16,956 nucleotides of DNA, from NCBI GenBank assembly GCA_934101345.1, contig CAKOQV010000024.1:1-16956 (forward strand), in the 5' to 3' direction. Made by a program: the position numbers and the translations under genes. Positions 1-6,715 of the stretch are shown in pieces. Within the stretch, counting starts at the first letter, position 1, and the number at the start of each line of letters is the position of its first letter. The notes beneath the pieces are model-generated. The model saw only the letters and a program-made list of their open reading frames with translations, made no database searches and was not told the origin of the DNA. Origin of the DNA: an uncultured Bacilli bacterium. Lineage in GTDB: Bacteria; Bacillota_I; Bacilli_A; RF39; UBA660.

Positions 1-6
1 AATTAA

Positions 7-753
7 TTATATATTTTGGTATTTATTTATATCACTAATTATATCTTTTAATGTACTTATATTTATTGTTTGTCTGGCATCAGAAAGACTCTTTTCAGGT
101 CTTATATGAGCCTCAACCATTATACCATCTGCACCTGCTGCTATTGAGGCTATAGATAATGGCCTTATCATATATCTTGTACCAGTAGCATGTGATGGAT
201 CGACAATGATTGGATAATCCGTATTTTTCTTTATATAAGGAACTGCCGCTATATCAAGAATGTTTCTAGTGGTAGGATCAAAGCCTCTTATTCCTCTTTC
301 ACAAAGAATTATATTATCATTACCTTCATTCTTTATATATTCAGCCGCTAAAAGCCATTCATTATATGTTGCAGATAATCCTCTTTTTAGTATAACTGGA
401 GTCTTTAATTTACCTACTTCTTTTAATAATTCATAGTTATACATGTTTCTAGCCCCTATTTGAATTATATCTAGTTTATTACCATACTTTTTAACTTGTT
501 CTATACTAGTTAGTTCAGTAACTACTGGAATATTATATTTCCTACCAATATCAATTAATATTTCTACGCCTTCTTCTCTTAATCCTTGAAAGGCATAAGG
601 ACTTGTTCTTCCCTTAAAAGTACCCGCACGAAGTATATCTACATTTAATTCTTTTAATTTTTTAGTAATACTATCTAACTCTTCATAGGTACCAAAAGAA
701 CAAGGACCTGCGATTACAACTTTTTTATCTTTAAATAACTTCATTATATTCAT
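7..753 (-). CDS. aroF: 3-deoxy-7-phosphoheptulonate (DAHP) synthase, short core form
   Basis: Condenses phosphoenolpyruvate with erythrose 4-phosphate, the first step of the shikimate pathway, in the cytoplasm. The 248-aa protein carries the motifs of the AroA/KdsA-type (type I-beta) family: GPCS at 16-19, RAGTFKGRTSPYAFQGL at 42-58, IQIGARNM at 97-104, KRG at 123-125, and DPSHATG at 185-191 with its metal-site His. Family members often add an N-terminal regulatory or chorismate mutase domain; this protein is only the barrel, so it probably lacks the usual built-in feedback domain. The start ATG at 753 has GTGAGG (761-766) upstream; that site lies inside the end of the preceding hydrolase gene, leaving a 2-nt gap, so the two genes are probably co-transcribed and translationally coupled. 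The KDO8P synthase branch is the main alternative but fits the RAGTFKGRTSPYAFQGL block less well. Confidence 0.93.
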   Translation of the reverse strand: MNIMKLFKDKKVVIAGPCSFGTYEELDSITKKLKELNVDILRAGTFKGRTSPYAFQGLREEGVEILIDIGRKYNIPVVTELTSIEQVKKYGNKLDIIQIGARNMYNYELLKEVGKLKTPVILKRGLSATYNEWLLAAEYIKNEGNDNIILCERGIRGFDPTTRNILDIAAVPYIKKNTDYPIIVDPSHATGTRYMIRPLSIASIAAGADGIMVEAHIRPEKSLSDARQTINISTLKDIISDINKYQNI

Positions 754-755
754 AA

Positions 756-1277
756 TTAAACCTCACTAAAATATATATTATTTTCTATCTCATATTCAAG
801 AGTAGTCTCTCTTCCATGACCTGGATATATTAACATATCTAATGGATAATTTTTTATCTTATTAAGACTTTCTTTCATAATTTTATAGTCTCCAGTAGGC
901 AAATCACATCTTCCTATACTTTCATAAAAGATAAAATCACCACAAAAGAGAATATTTTCTTTTTTAAAGTAAAAACTTATGCTATCACTAGAATGACCTG
1001 GATTAAATATAATATTAAAATTAAATTTATCTATTTTATATTCTTTTTCTTCAGTATTACTTCGATCATAGATTATATTTTTATCAAAATAAGATAAAGC
1101 TCCTATATGATCAAAATGCCTATGTGTAATTAATACTCCAAGTACTTTTCTATTATTTATTACCTTATTTATCTTATCTATATCATCGCCCGGATCTATT
1201 ATTAATACTTTATCTTCTATTCCAAGTATATAACAGTTCTCTTCTAAAGAACCAGTAATAACTCTATCTATCTTCAT
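756..1277 (-). CDS. Metallo-beta-lactamase-fold hydrolase (glyoxalase II-like)
   Basis: A 173-aa single-domain MBL-fold protein. The dinuclear metal site is complete: HRHFDH (His52, His54, Asp56, His57), His95 in NPGHSSDS, Asp114 in FCGDF and His154 in YPGHGRETT. This matches the YqgX/GloB-like family, often annotated as hydroxyacylglutathione hydrolase, although the C-terminal glutathione-binding domain of true glyoxalase II is absent. The physiological substrate is therefore unknown; a small thioester or similar ester is a reasonable guess. The start ATG at 1277 follows GTGAGG with normal spacing. It is first of a two-gene unit with the DAHP synthase, and an extended -10 lies just upstream (1302-1310). 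Confidence 0.85.
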   Translation of the reverse strand: MKIDRVITGSLEENCYILGIEDKVLIIDPGDDIDKINKVINNRKVLGVLITHRHFDHIGALSYFDKNIIYDRSNTEEKEYKIDKFNFNIIFNPGHSSDSISFYFKKENILFCGDFIFYESIGRCDLPTGDYKIMKESLNKIKNYPLDMLIYPGHGRETTLEYEIENNIYFSEV

Positions 1278-1301
1278 ATTTTACCTCACTTATCTATACT
1301 A

Positions 1302-1310
1302 ATTGTATCA
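1302..1310 (-). promoter_or_regulatory. Extended -10 promoter for the MBL-hydrolase/DAHP synthase pair
   Basis: On the minus strand the sequence TGATACAAT gives an extended -10 (TGn plus TACAAT), about 25 nt upstream of the hydrolase start. I see no good -35 hexamer. It lies just beyond the 1331-1364 hairpin, so the pair can be transcribed independently of rnc. Confidence 0.5.
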
Positions 1311-1330
1311 TAGTTTTTTTCATAATAAAA

Positions 1331-1364
1331 GAATAAATACCTGACTTTACATAGGTATTTATTC
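1331..1364 (-). terminator. Hairpin with perfect 12-bp stem, likely rnc-side terminator
   Basis: A perfect 12-bp inverted repeat (1331-1342 with 1353-1364) encloses a 10-nt loop. On the minus strand it is followed by TTTTATTATG, a moderate U-tract. It would end transcription coming from trmB-rnc before the promoter of the next pair. Confidence 0.6.
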
Positions 1365-1387
1365 ATGGCTTTTATATAATAGATTTT

Positions 1388-1442
1388 TTTCGAGACTAAA
1401 CTTAGGCTCGAAATAACACTCTAAGACCTTAGGCTTAGAGTG
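1388..1442 (-). other. Two tandem hairpins downstream of rnc
   Basis: Two inverted repeats lie side by side: CACTCTAAG/CTTAGAGTG (1417-1425 with 1434-1442, perfect 9 bp) and TTTCGAG/CTCGAAA (1388-1394 with 1407-1413, 7 bp, extendable inward by CTAA/TTAG). Both contain the 8-mer CTTAGGCT, at 1401-1408 and 1428-1435. Neither is followed by a U-tract on the minus strand. They may be part of the rnc mRNA 3' end or of a small RNA ended by the 1331-1364 hairpin. Confidence 0.5.
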
Positions 1443-1457
1443 AACATATATTAAATA

Positions 1458-2108
1458 TTAATTAATTTCTGATCTCTTACTTAAAGCATCTCTTGCAGCT
1501 TCTTGCTCAGAAGCTTTCTTACTACCTGCAGTTCCTTTTCCCATAACAATACCATCTATCTTAACAATAGAGGTAAAAGTCTTGTTATGTGAAGGGCCAT
1601 CTTCATCTATTACTTCATAAGTAACAGACTTCTTAACAGTTTGAACTAACTCCTGAAGAGTAGACTTATAGTCATGTAAGAAGTTCTCTCCCCTATCAAT
1701 ATATTTAACAATGATATCAAGAACAAACTTTTTAACGAAGTCAAAGCCATGATCTAAGTAAACAGCCGCTACAAAAGCCTCAAAAACATCCGCAAGTATT
1801 GTTTGATTTACTTCTTCACCAGAACCAACTTTAATATCTTCATCCAAACCCATCTCTTTAGCATAAGTAGCACAGGCTTCTTCGCAAACATATGATGCTC
1901 TCATCTTAGTCATTAATCCCTCTTCATATTTTCTTTCTTTATACAAATAATCACTAATTACTATCTCTAAAACAGCATCTCCTAGAAACTCTAGTCTTTC
2001 ATAATCAGGATAACTAGGATTTTCATTAGTATAAGATGAATGAGTAACTGCTGTTATATATAAATTCATATCCGTAGGATTAACATCAATATTATTAAAT
2101 ACTTTCAT
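1458..2108 (-). CDS. rnc: Ribonuclease III
   Basis: Endoribonuclease that cuts double-stranded RNA, including rRNA precursors, in the cytoplasm. The 216-aa protein has the normal two-domain layout. The catalytic domain carries the signature ERLEFLGDAVL at 37-47 and the second acidic cluster in DVFEAFVAAVYLD. The C-terminal double-stranded RNA-binding domain covers about 145-212, with GPSHNKTF and the typical GSKKASEQEAARDAL end. Length is normal for the family. The start ATG at 2106-2108 shares its first A with the trmB stop (TAATG overlap) and has AAGGAGG directly upstream inside trmB, so translation is very likely coupled to trmB. Confidence 0.96.
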   Translation of the reverse strand: MKVFNNIDVNPTDMNLYITAVTHSSYTNENPSYPDYERLEFLGDAVLEIVISDYLYKERKYEEGLMTKMRASYVCEEACATYAKEMGLDEDIKVGSGEEVNQTILADVFEAFVAAVYLDHGFDFVKKFVLDIIVKYIDRGENFLHDYKSTLQELVQTVKKSVTYEVIDEDGPSHNKTFTSIVKIDGIVMGKGTAGSKKASEQEAARDALSKRSEIN

Positions 2109-2743
2109 TATTTTACCTCCTTAGTGGCTTCAAAATAATTTATTTTAATACCTTTACTAGTAAACTTATCTTCATATTCAGTAGTAATAATATTATCTTT
2201 ATCACTATGTAAATCATTAGTTAAATAATCAATATTATAACCATATTCTTTTAATGATTCTACTGAGTAATTAAATAAATCTATATTATCTGTCTTCATT
2301 ATAATTTTATTATTACCTCTAAATATTTTACTATATCTTTCTAAGAATCTAGGACTAGTTAATCTTCTTTTAGAATGCCTATCTTTAGGCCATGGATCAG
2401 AGAAGTTTAAATATATTAAATCAATTTCTTTATCAAATACTTCTTCGATTAGTCTAGCATCCATTCTTATTAGATATAGATTATTAAGTTCTAACTCGTT
2501 AGTTTTTTCTACTGCTCTTAGAATAACAGAATCATACATTTCTATTCCTATGTAATTAATATTTGGATTATCAAGAGCATTCTTTATAATGAAGTTCCCT
2601 TTACCCATACCTATTTCTATATAGATAGGATTATTATTTTTAAATAGTTTATTCCATTTACCTTTATATTCATTAGGATTATTTATAAAGTATTTCCCTA
2701 ATAGTATTTTTTCACTTGCACCTTTTATATTTTTTAATCTCAT
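2108..2743 (-). CDS. trmB: tRNA (guanine-N7-)-methyltransferase
   Basis: Methylates N7 of G46 in the tRNA variable loop using S-adenosylmethionine. The 211-aa Rossmann-fold protein shows the SAM-binding loop EIGMGKG (43-49), the TrmB hallmark DPWPKDRHSKRRLT (about 116-129) and the conserved C-terminal block ending TTEYEDKFTSKG. Length is typical of Bacillota TrmB. The start at 2743 has GGTGAG upstream. It is first gene of a trmB-rnc unit driven by an extended -10 at 2761-2769, and its stop overlaps the rnc start by one base. Confidence 0.96.
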   Translation of the reverse strand: MRLKNIKGASEKILLGKYFINNPNEYKGKWNKLFKNNNPIYIEIGMGKGNFIIKNALDNPNINYIGIEMYDSVILRAVEKTNELELNNLYLIRMDARLIEEVFDKEIDLIYLNFSDPWPKDRHSKRRLTSPRFLERYSKIFRGNNKIIMKTDNIDLFNYSVESLKEYGYNIDYLTNDLHSDKDNIITTEYEDKFTSKGIKINYFEATKEVK

Positions 2744-2760
2744 AACTCACCACAAATAGT

Positions 2761-2793
2761 ATTATAGCACATTTATTGCTATTTGCATATAAT
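2761..2793. promoter_or_regulatory. Divergent promoter pair between trmB and the small plus-strand gene
   Basis: The minus strand has TGCTATAAT, an extended -10 (hexamer 2761-2766, TG element 2767-2769) directed at trmB. The plus strand has TATAAT at 2788-2793 directed at the 2815-3120 gene. The two sites are 21 bp apart and use overlapping DNA, so the polymerases may compete. Neither has a convincing -35. Confidence 0.55.
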
Positions 2794-2814
2794 AAAGTAA
2801 AGGAATGTGATAAT

Positions 2815-3120
2815 ATGGATAATAGAGATATGATGCAGTATGGTTATTTTCAGAATATGCCAGGTAATATGATGTATGGTAATTTTGGTTATCAAGGGCC
2901 TCCTGGTAGTTTAATGAATGGAATGCCATATGCTCCTCAAGGAATGAATTATAGTCCTAACAATCTACAAAAAAATATGAATGGTTATGATAATGGTAAC
3001 AATACTTTATATGAAATTAATAATAGACTAAATAGTTTAGAATCAAGAGTTAAATCTTTAGAGCAGAGACTAGCTAATAATAATTCTTATCAAGACGATG
3101 GTTCTATGTATATGTTATAA
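2815..3120 (+). CDS. Small Met/Asn/Tyr/Gly-rich protein with C-terminal coiled coil
   Basis: I do not recognise the family. An in-frame ATG exists at 2776, but it lies upstream of the TATAAT at 2788-2793, so the second ATG at 2815 (101 aa), preceded by AAAGGA and GTGA, is the likely start. The first 65 or so residues are low-complexity, rich in Met, Asn, Tyr, Gly and Pro (for example NMMYGNFGYQGPPGS), and probably disordered. Residues about 66-87 form a short heptad-like helix (LYEINNRLNSLESRVKSLEQ) likely to oligomerise. There is no signal peptide or membrane segment. A surface-layer or coat-type assembly protein is possible but not shown. The gene ends at a strong terminator and stands alone. 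Confidence 0.7.
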   Translation: MDNRDMMQYGYFQNMPGNMMYGNFGYQGPPGSLMNGMPYAPQGMNYSPNNLQKNMNGYDNGNNTLYEINNRLNSLESRVKSLEQRLANNNSYQDDGSMYML

Positions 3121-3156
3121 AAAGAGAGCTTAAATGTACATTCGCTCTCTTTTGTT
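3121..3156. terminator. Intrinsic terminator, probably bidirectional, overlapping the nrdG stop
   Basis: AAAGAGAGC (3121-3129) pairs perfectly with GCTCTCTTT (3144-3152). On the plus strand a T-rich tail follows and ends the small gene. The final nrdG codons and its TAA (3130-3132) lie within the loop and stem, so the same hairpin can end the nrd operon on the minus strand, where it is followed by the A-tract complement TTTTTA. Confidence 0.8.
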
Positions 3157-3690
3157 ATTTTTCTTTTGATCTTTAGGATAGTATTTCTCTACTAGACATA
3201 TTTTCTTTTCCTTTAAGCTCTTCTTTGGATCAATAATTCTTTGATTGGTAGAGCCTCTGAAAACGCAGTCATAACTTTTCTTATCAAGGATGAAAGGTCC
3301 ATCCACGAGAACATCTATTTGTTTTAGTAGTTCGATTATTTTAGGATTTACTTCACCTAGTTTAAGTAAGTTTTCATATGTGAATCCTGTATAACACCAG
3401 ATATTCATTTTTTTAGACTTAATATATTTAGCAAGCTCAAGACAGGCCTCTACTTGATACATTGGATCTCCTCCTGAGAAGGTTATTCCATCTTGACCTT
3501 CAAGATTATCTATTTGGTTTTTAATTTCCTCAATATCTAGAAGTATACCATCATCAAAGGAATGAGTGCCAGGATTATGACATCCTGGGCACTTATGTCC
3601 GCAGCCTTGAGTCCAAAGAACTGCGCGTACTCCTTCACCATCTACAATACTATCTGTTTGTAATATTGGAGATGCTAATCTTATTTCCAT
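3130..3690 (-). CDS. nrdG: Anaerobic ribonucleoside-triphosphate reductase activating protein
   Basis: Radical SAM activase that uses a 4Fe-4S cluster and S-adenosylmethionine to place the glycyl radical on NrdD. The 186-aa protein has the cluster motif CGHKCPGC (C-x3-C-x2-C) near residue 30 and the GITFSGGDP block near 68-76, both typical of NrdG. The tail from about 160 is unusually basic (DQKKNNKRER). The start at 3690 lies 2 nt after the stop of the glycyl-radical protein gene; AAGG in that gene's last codons serves as a modest ribosome site, so coupled translation is likely. It is last in the nrd operon and ends inside the terminator at 3121-3156. Confidence 0.95.
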   Translation of the reverse strand: MEIRLASPILQTDSIVDGEGVRAVLWTQGCGHKCPGCHNPGTHSFDDGILLDIEEIKNQIDNLEGQDGITFSGGDPMYQVEACLELAKYIKSKKMNIWCYTGFTYENLLKLGEVNPKIIELLKQIDVLVDGPFILDKKSYDCVFRGSTNQRIIDPKKSLKEKKICLVEKYYPKDQKKNNKRERMYI

Positions 3691-3692
3691 TT

Positions 3693-3863
3693 TTATTTTG
3701 CCTTCATTAAGCCTTCAGTAGAATGTTTTACTCTATCTCTTTCTTCGGCTCTTTTACCATTGTTAAATCTGTCTACAGTTCCTACTAGATATCCTGTAAT
3801 TCTTCTGATTCTTTCAAAACCTACACCCTCACCGACTAATTTAACTTTTTCTTCTTCTTTCAT
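3693..3863 (-). CDS. nrdD: Detached glycyl-radical domain of anaerobic ribonucleotide reductase (NrdD C-terminal part)
   Basis: A 56-aa protein. Residues 20-37 read RRITGYLVGTVDRFNNGK, and with the following RAEERDRVKH they match the extreme C-terminus of class III reductases, where the Gly of the R-x-x-GY motif (here Gly24) carries the stable radical made by NrdG. The upstream 767-aa catalytic protein stops before this segment, so the two together make one NrdD. The ATG at 3863 has its own good ribosome site (GAGG, 8-nt spacing), which argues for a separately translated subunit. The stop of the large gene (3882-3884) is 18 nt upstream and in the same frame, so readthrough of that TAA would give a fused enzyme of normal layout. 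The position between nrdD and nrdG supports the role. Confidence 0.88.
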   Translation of the reverse strand: MKEEEKVKLVGEGVGFERIRRITGYLVGTVDRFNNGKRAEERDRVKHSTEGLMKAK

Positions 3864-3881
3864 TTTAATTACCTCTTTTCT

Positions 3882-6185
3882 TTAACAATCACAACTATTT
3901 TTATATTCATTTATTTTTTCTATAGGAACGCCTTCATAGGCTTTTCTTCCACATCCAGGACAAACATCTCCGATAACACCGACATAACCACATACTGGAT
4001 CTCTATCTACTGGGTGGTTAATTGCAGCATATCCCATATCATTATCATGCATAGTTCTTATTATCTTTTCAAATGCTTCAAGGTTATTAGTAGTATCACC
4101 ATCTAATTCGATGTAACTAATATGTCCTGCATTTGTATATTTATGATATGGTCCTTCTTTCTTGATTTTATTTACTATTGATATATTATAATATACTGGT
4201 ACATGAAATGAGTTAGTATAGTATTCCCTATCAGTAACTCCTTTTATCTTACCATATATAGCTTTATCAATATTGATAAATCTTCCTGATAAGCCTTCTG
4301 CTGGAGTAGCAAGTAATGTGAAGTTTAATTTGTACTCTTTGCAATAATCATCACATCTTTTTCTCATAAATTCAATTATTTCAAGACCAAGTTTTTGTGC
4401 TTCATCACTTTCGCCGTGATGTTTTCCAATTAAAGCTTTTAAGCATTCTGCTAATCCGATGAAACCTATTGATAATGTTCCATGTTTTAATACTTTTCTT
4501 AATCTATCATTCGTCTTTAATTTTTCTGAATCAATCCATATTCCTTGTCCAAGTAAGAATGGAAAGTTATATATTCTCTTGTTACACTGAATTTCAAATC
4601 TTTCTAGTAACTGATCTTTTACTAAATCCATTAGTTCTCCTAGTTCCTCATAAAAGCCTTTCATATCAGTTTCATCATTTCTAACAATACCATGTTTAAT
4701 ACCAAGTCTTGGTAAGTTAATTGATGTAAATGATAAATTACCACGTCCTGGTGTTACAGCTTTATCTTCATCTACGACATTACCAATAACTCTAGTTCTA
4801 CATCCCATATAACCAACTTCTGTATTATAGTCTCCCTTGTAATAAGGTTTATTAAATGATGAATCCATAAATGAGAAGTTAGGGAATAATCTTTTTGCAG
4901 ATACTTTTATAGCCAGTTTAAACAAATCATAGTTAGGATCTCCCGGCTCGTAGTTAACTCCATCTTTTACTTTAAATATTGATATTGGAAATATTGGAGT
5001 TTCATTCTTACCTAATCCAGCATCTACCGCTAATAGATAATTTTTCATTACCATTCTTCCTTCTGGTGAAGTATCAGTACCAAAGTTTACACTTGAAAAT
5101 GGTACTTGGGCTCCTGCTCTTGAATGCATTGTATTTAGATTATGTACAAAGGCTTCCATTGCCTGATATGTTGTTCTATCTGTTTTCTTATATGCGGTTT
5201 CATATCCTTTTTCAAATATTCTTTTTACTTCAGTACTATCTTTGTAGATACCTTCAAATACTGTTAAATCTACATCTATACTTGTTAATTTGTCTATTTC
5301 TTTTTCTACTCTATCCATATTGACAAAACTAATGAAATCAGTAAAATCTAAAAGTTCATATACTGCTTGTTTAAATTGTTTCTTAAATGTCTTTAATACT
5401 CCTGGAGCCATATAATAATCAAAGGCTGGTATTGATTGTCCACCATGTTGATCATTTTGATTAGACTGAATAGCAATGGCTGCTAGTGCTCCATAACTCA
5501 TGATATCTTTAGGTTCTCTTAAGTGACCATGTCCTGTTGAGAATCCTCCTTTAAATAATTTATTTAAATCTATTTGCATACAAGTTGTAGTACCCATAGC
5601 TTCAAAGTCCATATCATGAATATGAATATCACCATTATCATGAGCTTCAGCAAATTTCTTTTTCATTAAGTATGCTTCTGTAAATGCTCTTGATATAGTA
5701 CTACCAAACTGAAGCATAGTACCCATTGCGGAATTACCATCAATGTTAGCATTTTCTCTCTTAGAGTCTTCTTCAGTAGCACTTCTAAGTCCTAATCCTT
5801 CAATACTCTTTTGAAGTTTAGCCATATTTTTATCATCTCTAAAAGCTATTCTAGCATTAGCTCTTCTTTGTCTGTATTCTGAAAAGTTTTCATATACATC
5901 TTGATAATCATACTTTTTAAGATTTTCTTCAATTAAATCTTGTATTTCTTCTATTTTTATTTTACCTAATGGTAAATAATCTTTAGCAATTTTTTTAATT
6001 ACTGCTTGGTATACTTTTTGAATATCTTTGGTGTTATATTTTTTTTCATTTTCTTCAGCATCTAATAGTACACTATCAAATCCTTTCTTAATAGCCATTG
6101 CTACTTTAGTACCATCAAATTCTACCTTTTTTCCGTTTCTTTTTACGACTTCTATTGTCTCTAATTTTTCTTCTGTTTCAACCAT
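3882..6185 (-). CDS. nrdD: Anaerobic (class III) ribonucleoside-triphosphate reductase, catalytic subunit lacking the glycyl-radical segment
   Basis: Reduces ribonucleoside triphosphates to deoxy forms without oxygen. The 767-aa protein begins with an ATP-cone (about 11-105, starting VVKRNGKKVEFDG), the allosteric nucleotide domain. The catalytic barrel follows, with TTTCMQIDL (Cys202), HSRAGAQVPFSSVNFGTDTS and the active-site cysteine Cys462 in GYMGCRTRVIGN. The C-terminus holds a zinc-binding-like set (Cys732, CPGC at 742-745, Cys765 and Cys767). It then stops; the expected glycyl-radical R-x-x-GY stretch is absent and is supplied by the next ORF, in frame after a TAA. The start at 6185 has AAAGGAAG upstream. 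It is first of a three-gene operon with a consensus promoter at 6218-6246. Confidence 0.95.
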   Translation of the reverse strand: MVETEEKLETIEVVKRNGKKVEFDGTKVAMAIKKGFDSVLLDAEENEKKYNTKDIQKVYQAVIKKIAKDYLPLGKIKIEEIQDLIEENLKKYDYQDVYENFSEYRQRRANARIAFRDDKNMAKLQKSIEGLGLRSATEEDSKRENANIDGNSAMGTMLQFGSTISRAFTEAYLMKKKFAEAHDNGDIHIHDMDFEAMGTTTCMQIDLNKLFKGGFSTGHGHLREPKDIMSYGALAAIAIQSNQNDQHGGQSIPAFDYYMAPGVLKTFKKQFKQAVYELLDFTDFISFVNMDRVEKEIDKLTSIDVDLTVFEGIYKDSTEVKRIFEKGYETAYKKTDRTTYQAMEAFVHNLNTMHSRAGAQVPFSSVNFGTDTSPEGRMVMKNYLLAVDAGLGKNETPIFPISIFKVKDGVNYEPGDPNYDLFKLAIKVSAKRLFPNFSFMDSSFNKPYYKGDYNTEVGYMGCRTRVIGNVVDEDKAVTPGRGNLSFTSINLPRLGIKHGIVRNDETDMKGFYEELGELMDLVKDQLLERFEIQCNKRIYNFPFLLGQGIWIDSEKLKTNDRLRKVLKHGTLSIGFIGLAECLKALIGKHHGESDEAQKLGLEIIEFMRKRCDDYCKEYKLNFTLLATPAEGLSGRFINIDKAIYGKIKGVTDREYYTNSFHVPVYYNISIVNKIKKEGPYHKYTNAGHISYIELDGDTTNNLEAFEKIIRTMHDNDMGYAAINHPVDRDPVCGYVGVIGDVCPGCGRKAYEGVPIEKINEYKNSCDC

Positions 6186-6217
6186 TGTTTTACTTCCTTT
6201 CTCTATGTTACAAGTTA

Positions 6218-6246
6218 ATTATATATTAGGTAAATTCACTTGTCAA
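6218..6246 (-). promoter_or_regulatory. Consensus sigma-A type promoter of the nrd operon
   Basis: On the minus strand TTGACA (6241-6246) and TATAAT (6218-6223) are both perfect hexamers separated by exactly 17 bp. The 5' leader before nrdD is about 25-30 nt. I see no convincing NrdR-box pair around it, so repression by NrdR is not evident. Confidence 0.9.
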
Positions 6247-6249
6247 TAG

Positions 6250-6342
6250 TTTTTTGTTTGCTTTTTTATTTTTTTACATTTTTTACATTTTTTATTTTTT
6301 ACTTTTTTAGATTTTTTTATTTTTTCTATTTTTTGTTTTTTT
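6250..6342. repeat. A-tract array upstream of the nrd promoter
   Basis: Eleven runs of six or seven T on the plus strand (A on the minus strand) occur in about 93 bp, separated mostly by one to four other bases and repeating every 7-12 bp (average near 8.5). The array begins 4 bp upstream of the nrd -35. It could act as an UP-like or curved element, or be decayed sequence. It holds no credible gene. Confidence 0.6.
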
Positions 6343-6653
6343 ATTTTATTGTATATTATATTTGTTTTTTTCTTATTTTATAAGCATTTGTCCTCACTTT
6401 GCCATTATAAAACGTGTAAATTATTTTTTTGTTTTTCTTATTTTTATTAATTTTAATTGTTTCTTATTTTCATTTTTTGTATATTTTGATTGCTTTTATT
6501 ATGTCTTAGTGTTCGCCTTTTTCTACCTTCTATTAGTCAATGATAGCTTTTAATGTGTATGCTTATTTATGCTTTAAATTTTACTGCTGATATATCTTAA
6601 ATTACTTTATCAATAAATAGTACTAATTTAAATAAATTTCTTATTTGATAAAG
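6343..6653. other. AT-rich intergenic region without a recognised gene
   Basis: The rest of the gap between the divergent nrd operon and the ABC transporter. A plus-strand open frame at 6362-6553 is a T-rich run of Phe/Tyr/Leu codons with no ribosome site, so I do not call it. I see no tRNA, riboswitch or convincing hairpin here. Confidence 0.5.
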
Positions 6654-6683
6654 TTGCATATATTAATAGATGTATGATATAAT
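6654..6683 (+). promoter_or_regulatory. Promoter of the ABC exporter operon
   Basis: TTGCAT (6654-6659) and TATAAT (6678-6683) are separated by 18 bp, and a TGA just before the -10 makes it an extended -10. Transcription would begin about 25 nt upstream of the ATPase start. Confidence 0.75.
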
Positions 6684-6715
6684 AAGTATATGTAAAATAT
6701 AATTTGAGGTGAAAT

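Noticed and set aside
2776..2814. Upstream in-frame ATG for the small Met-rich protein
   Set aside because: It lies before the TATAAT of the gene's promoter, so it would not be on the mRNA; the ATG at 2815 is preferred.
4469..6249. Plus-strand open frames opposite nrdD (4469-4684, 4979-5323, 6028-6249)
   Set aside because: They are antisense shadows of a strongly conserved gene, are rich in Phe/Leu/Tyr from complementary codons and lack ribosome sites.
6362..6553. 63-aa plus-strand open frame in the intergenic T-rich region
   Set aside because: The composition is Phe/Tyr/Leu from T-runs, with no ribosome site and no promoter; better explained as low-complexity DNA.
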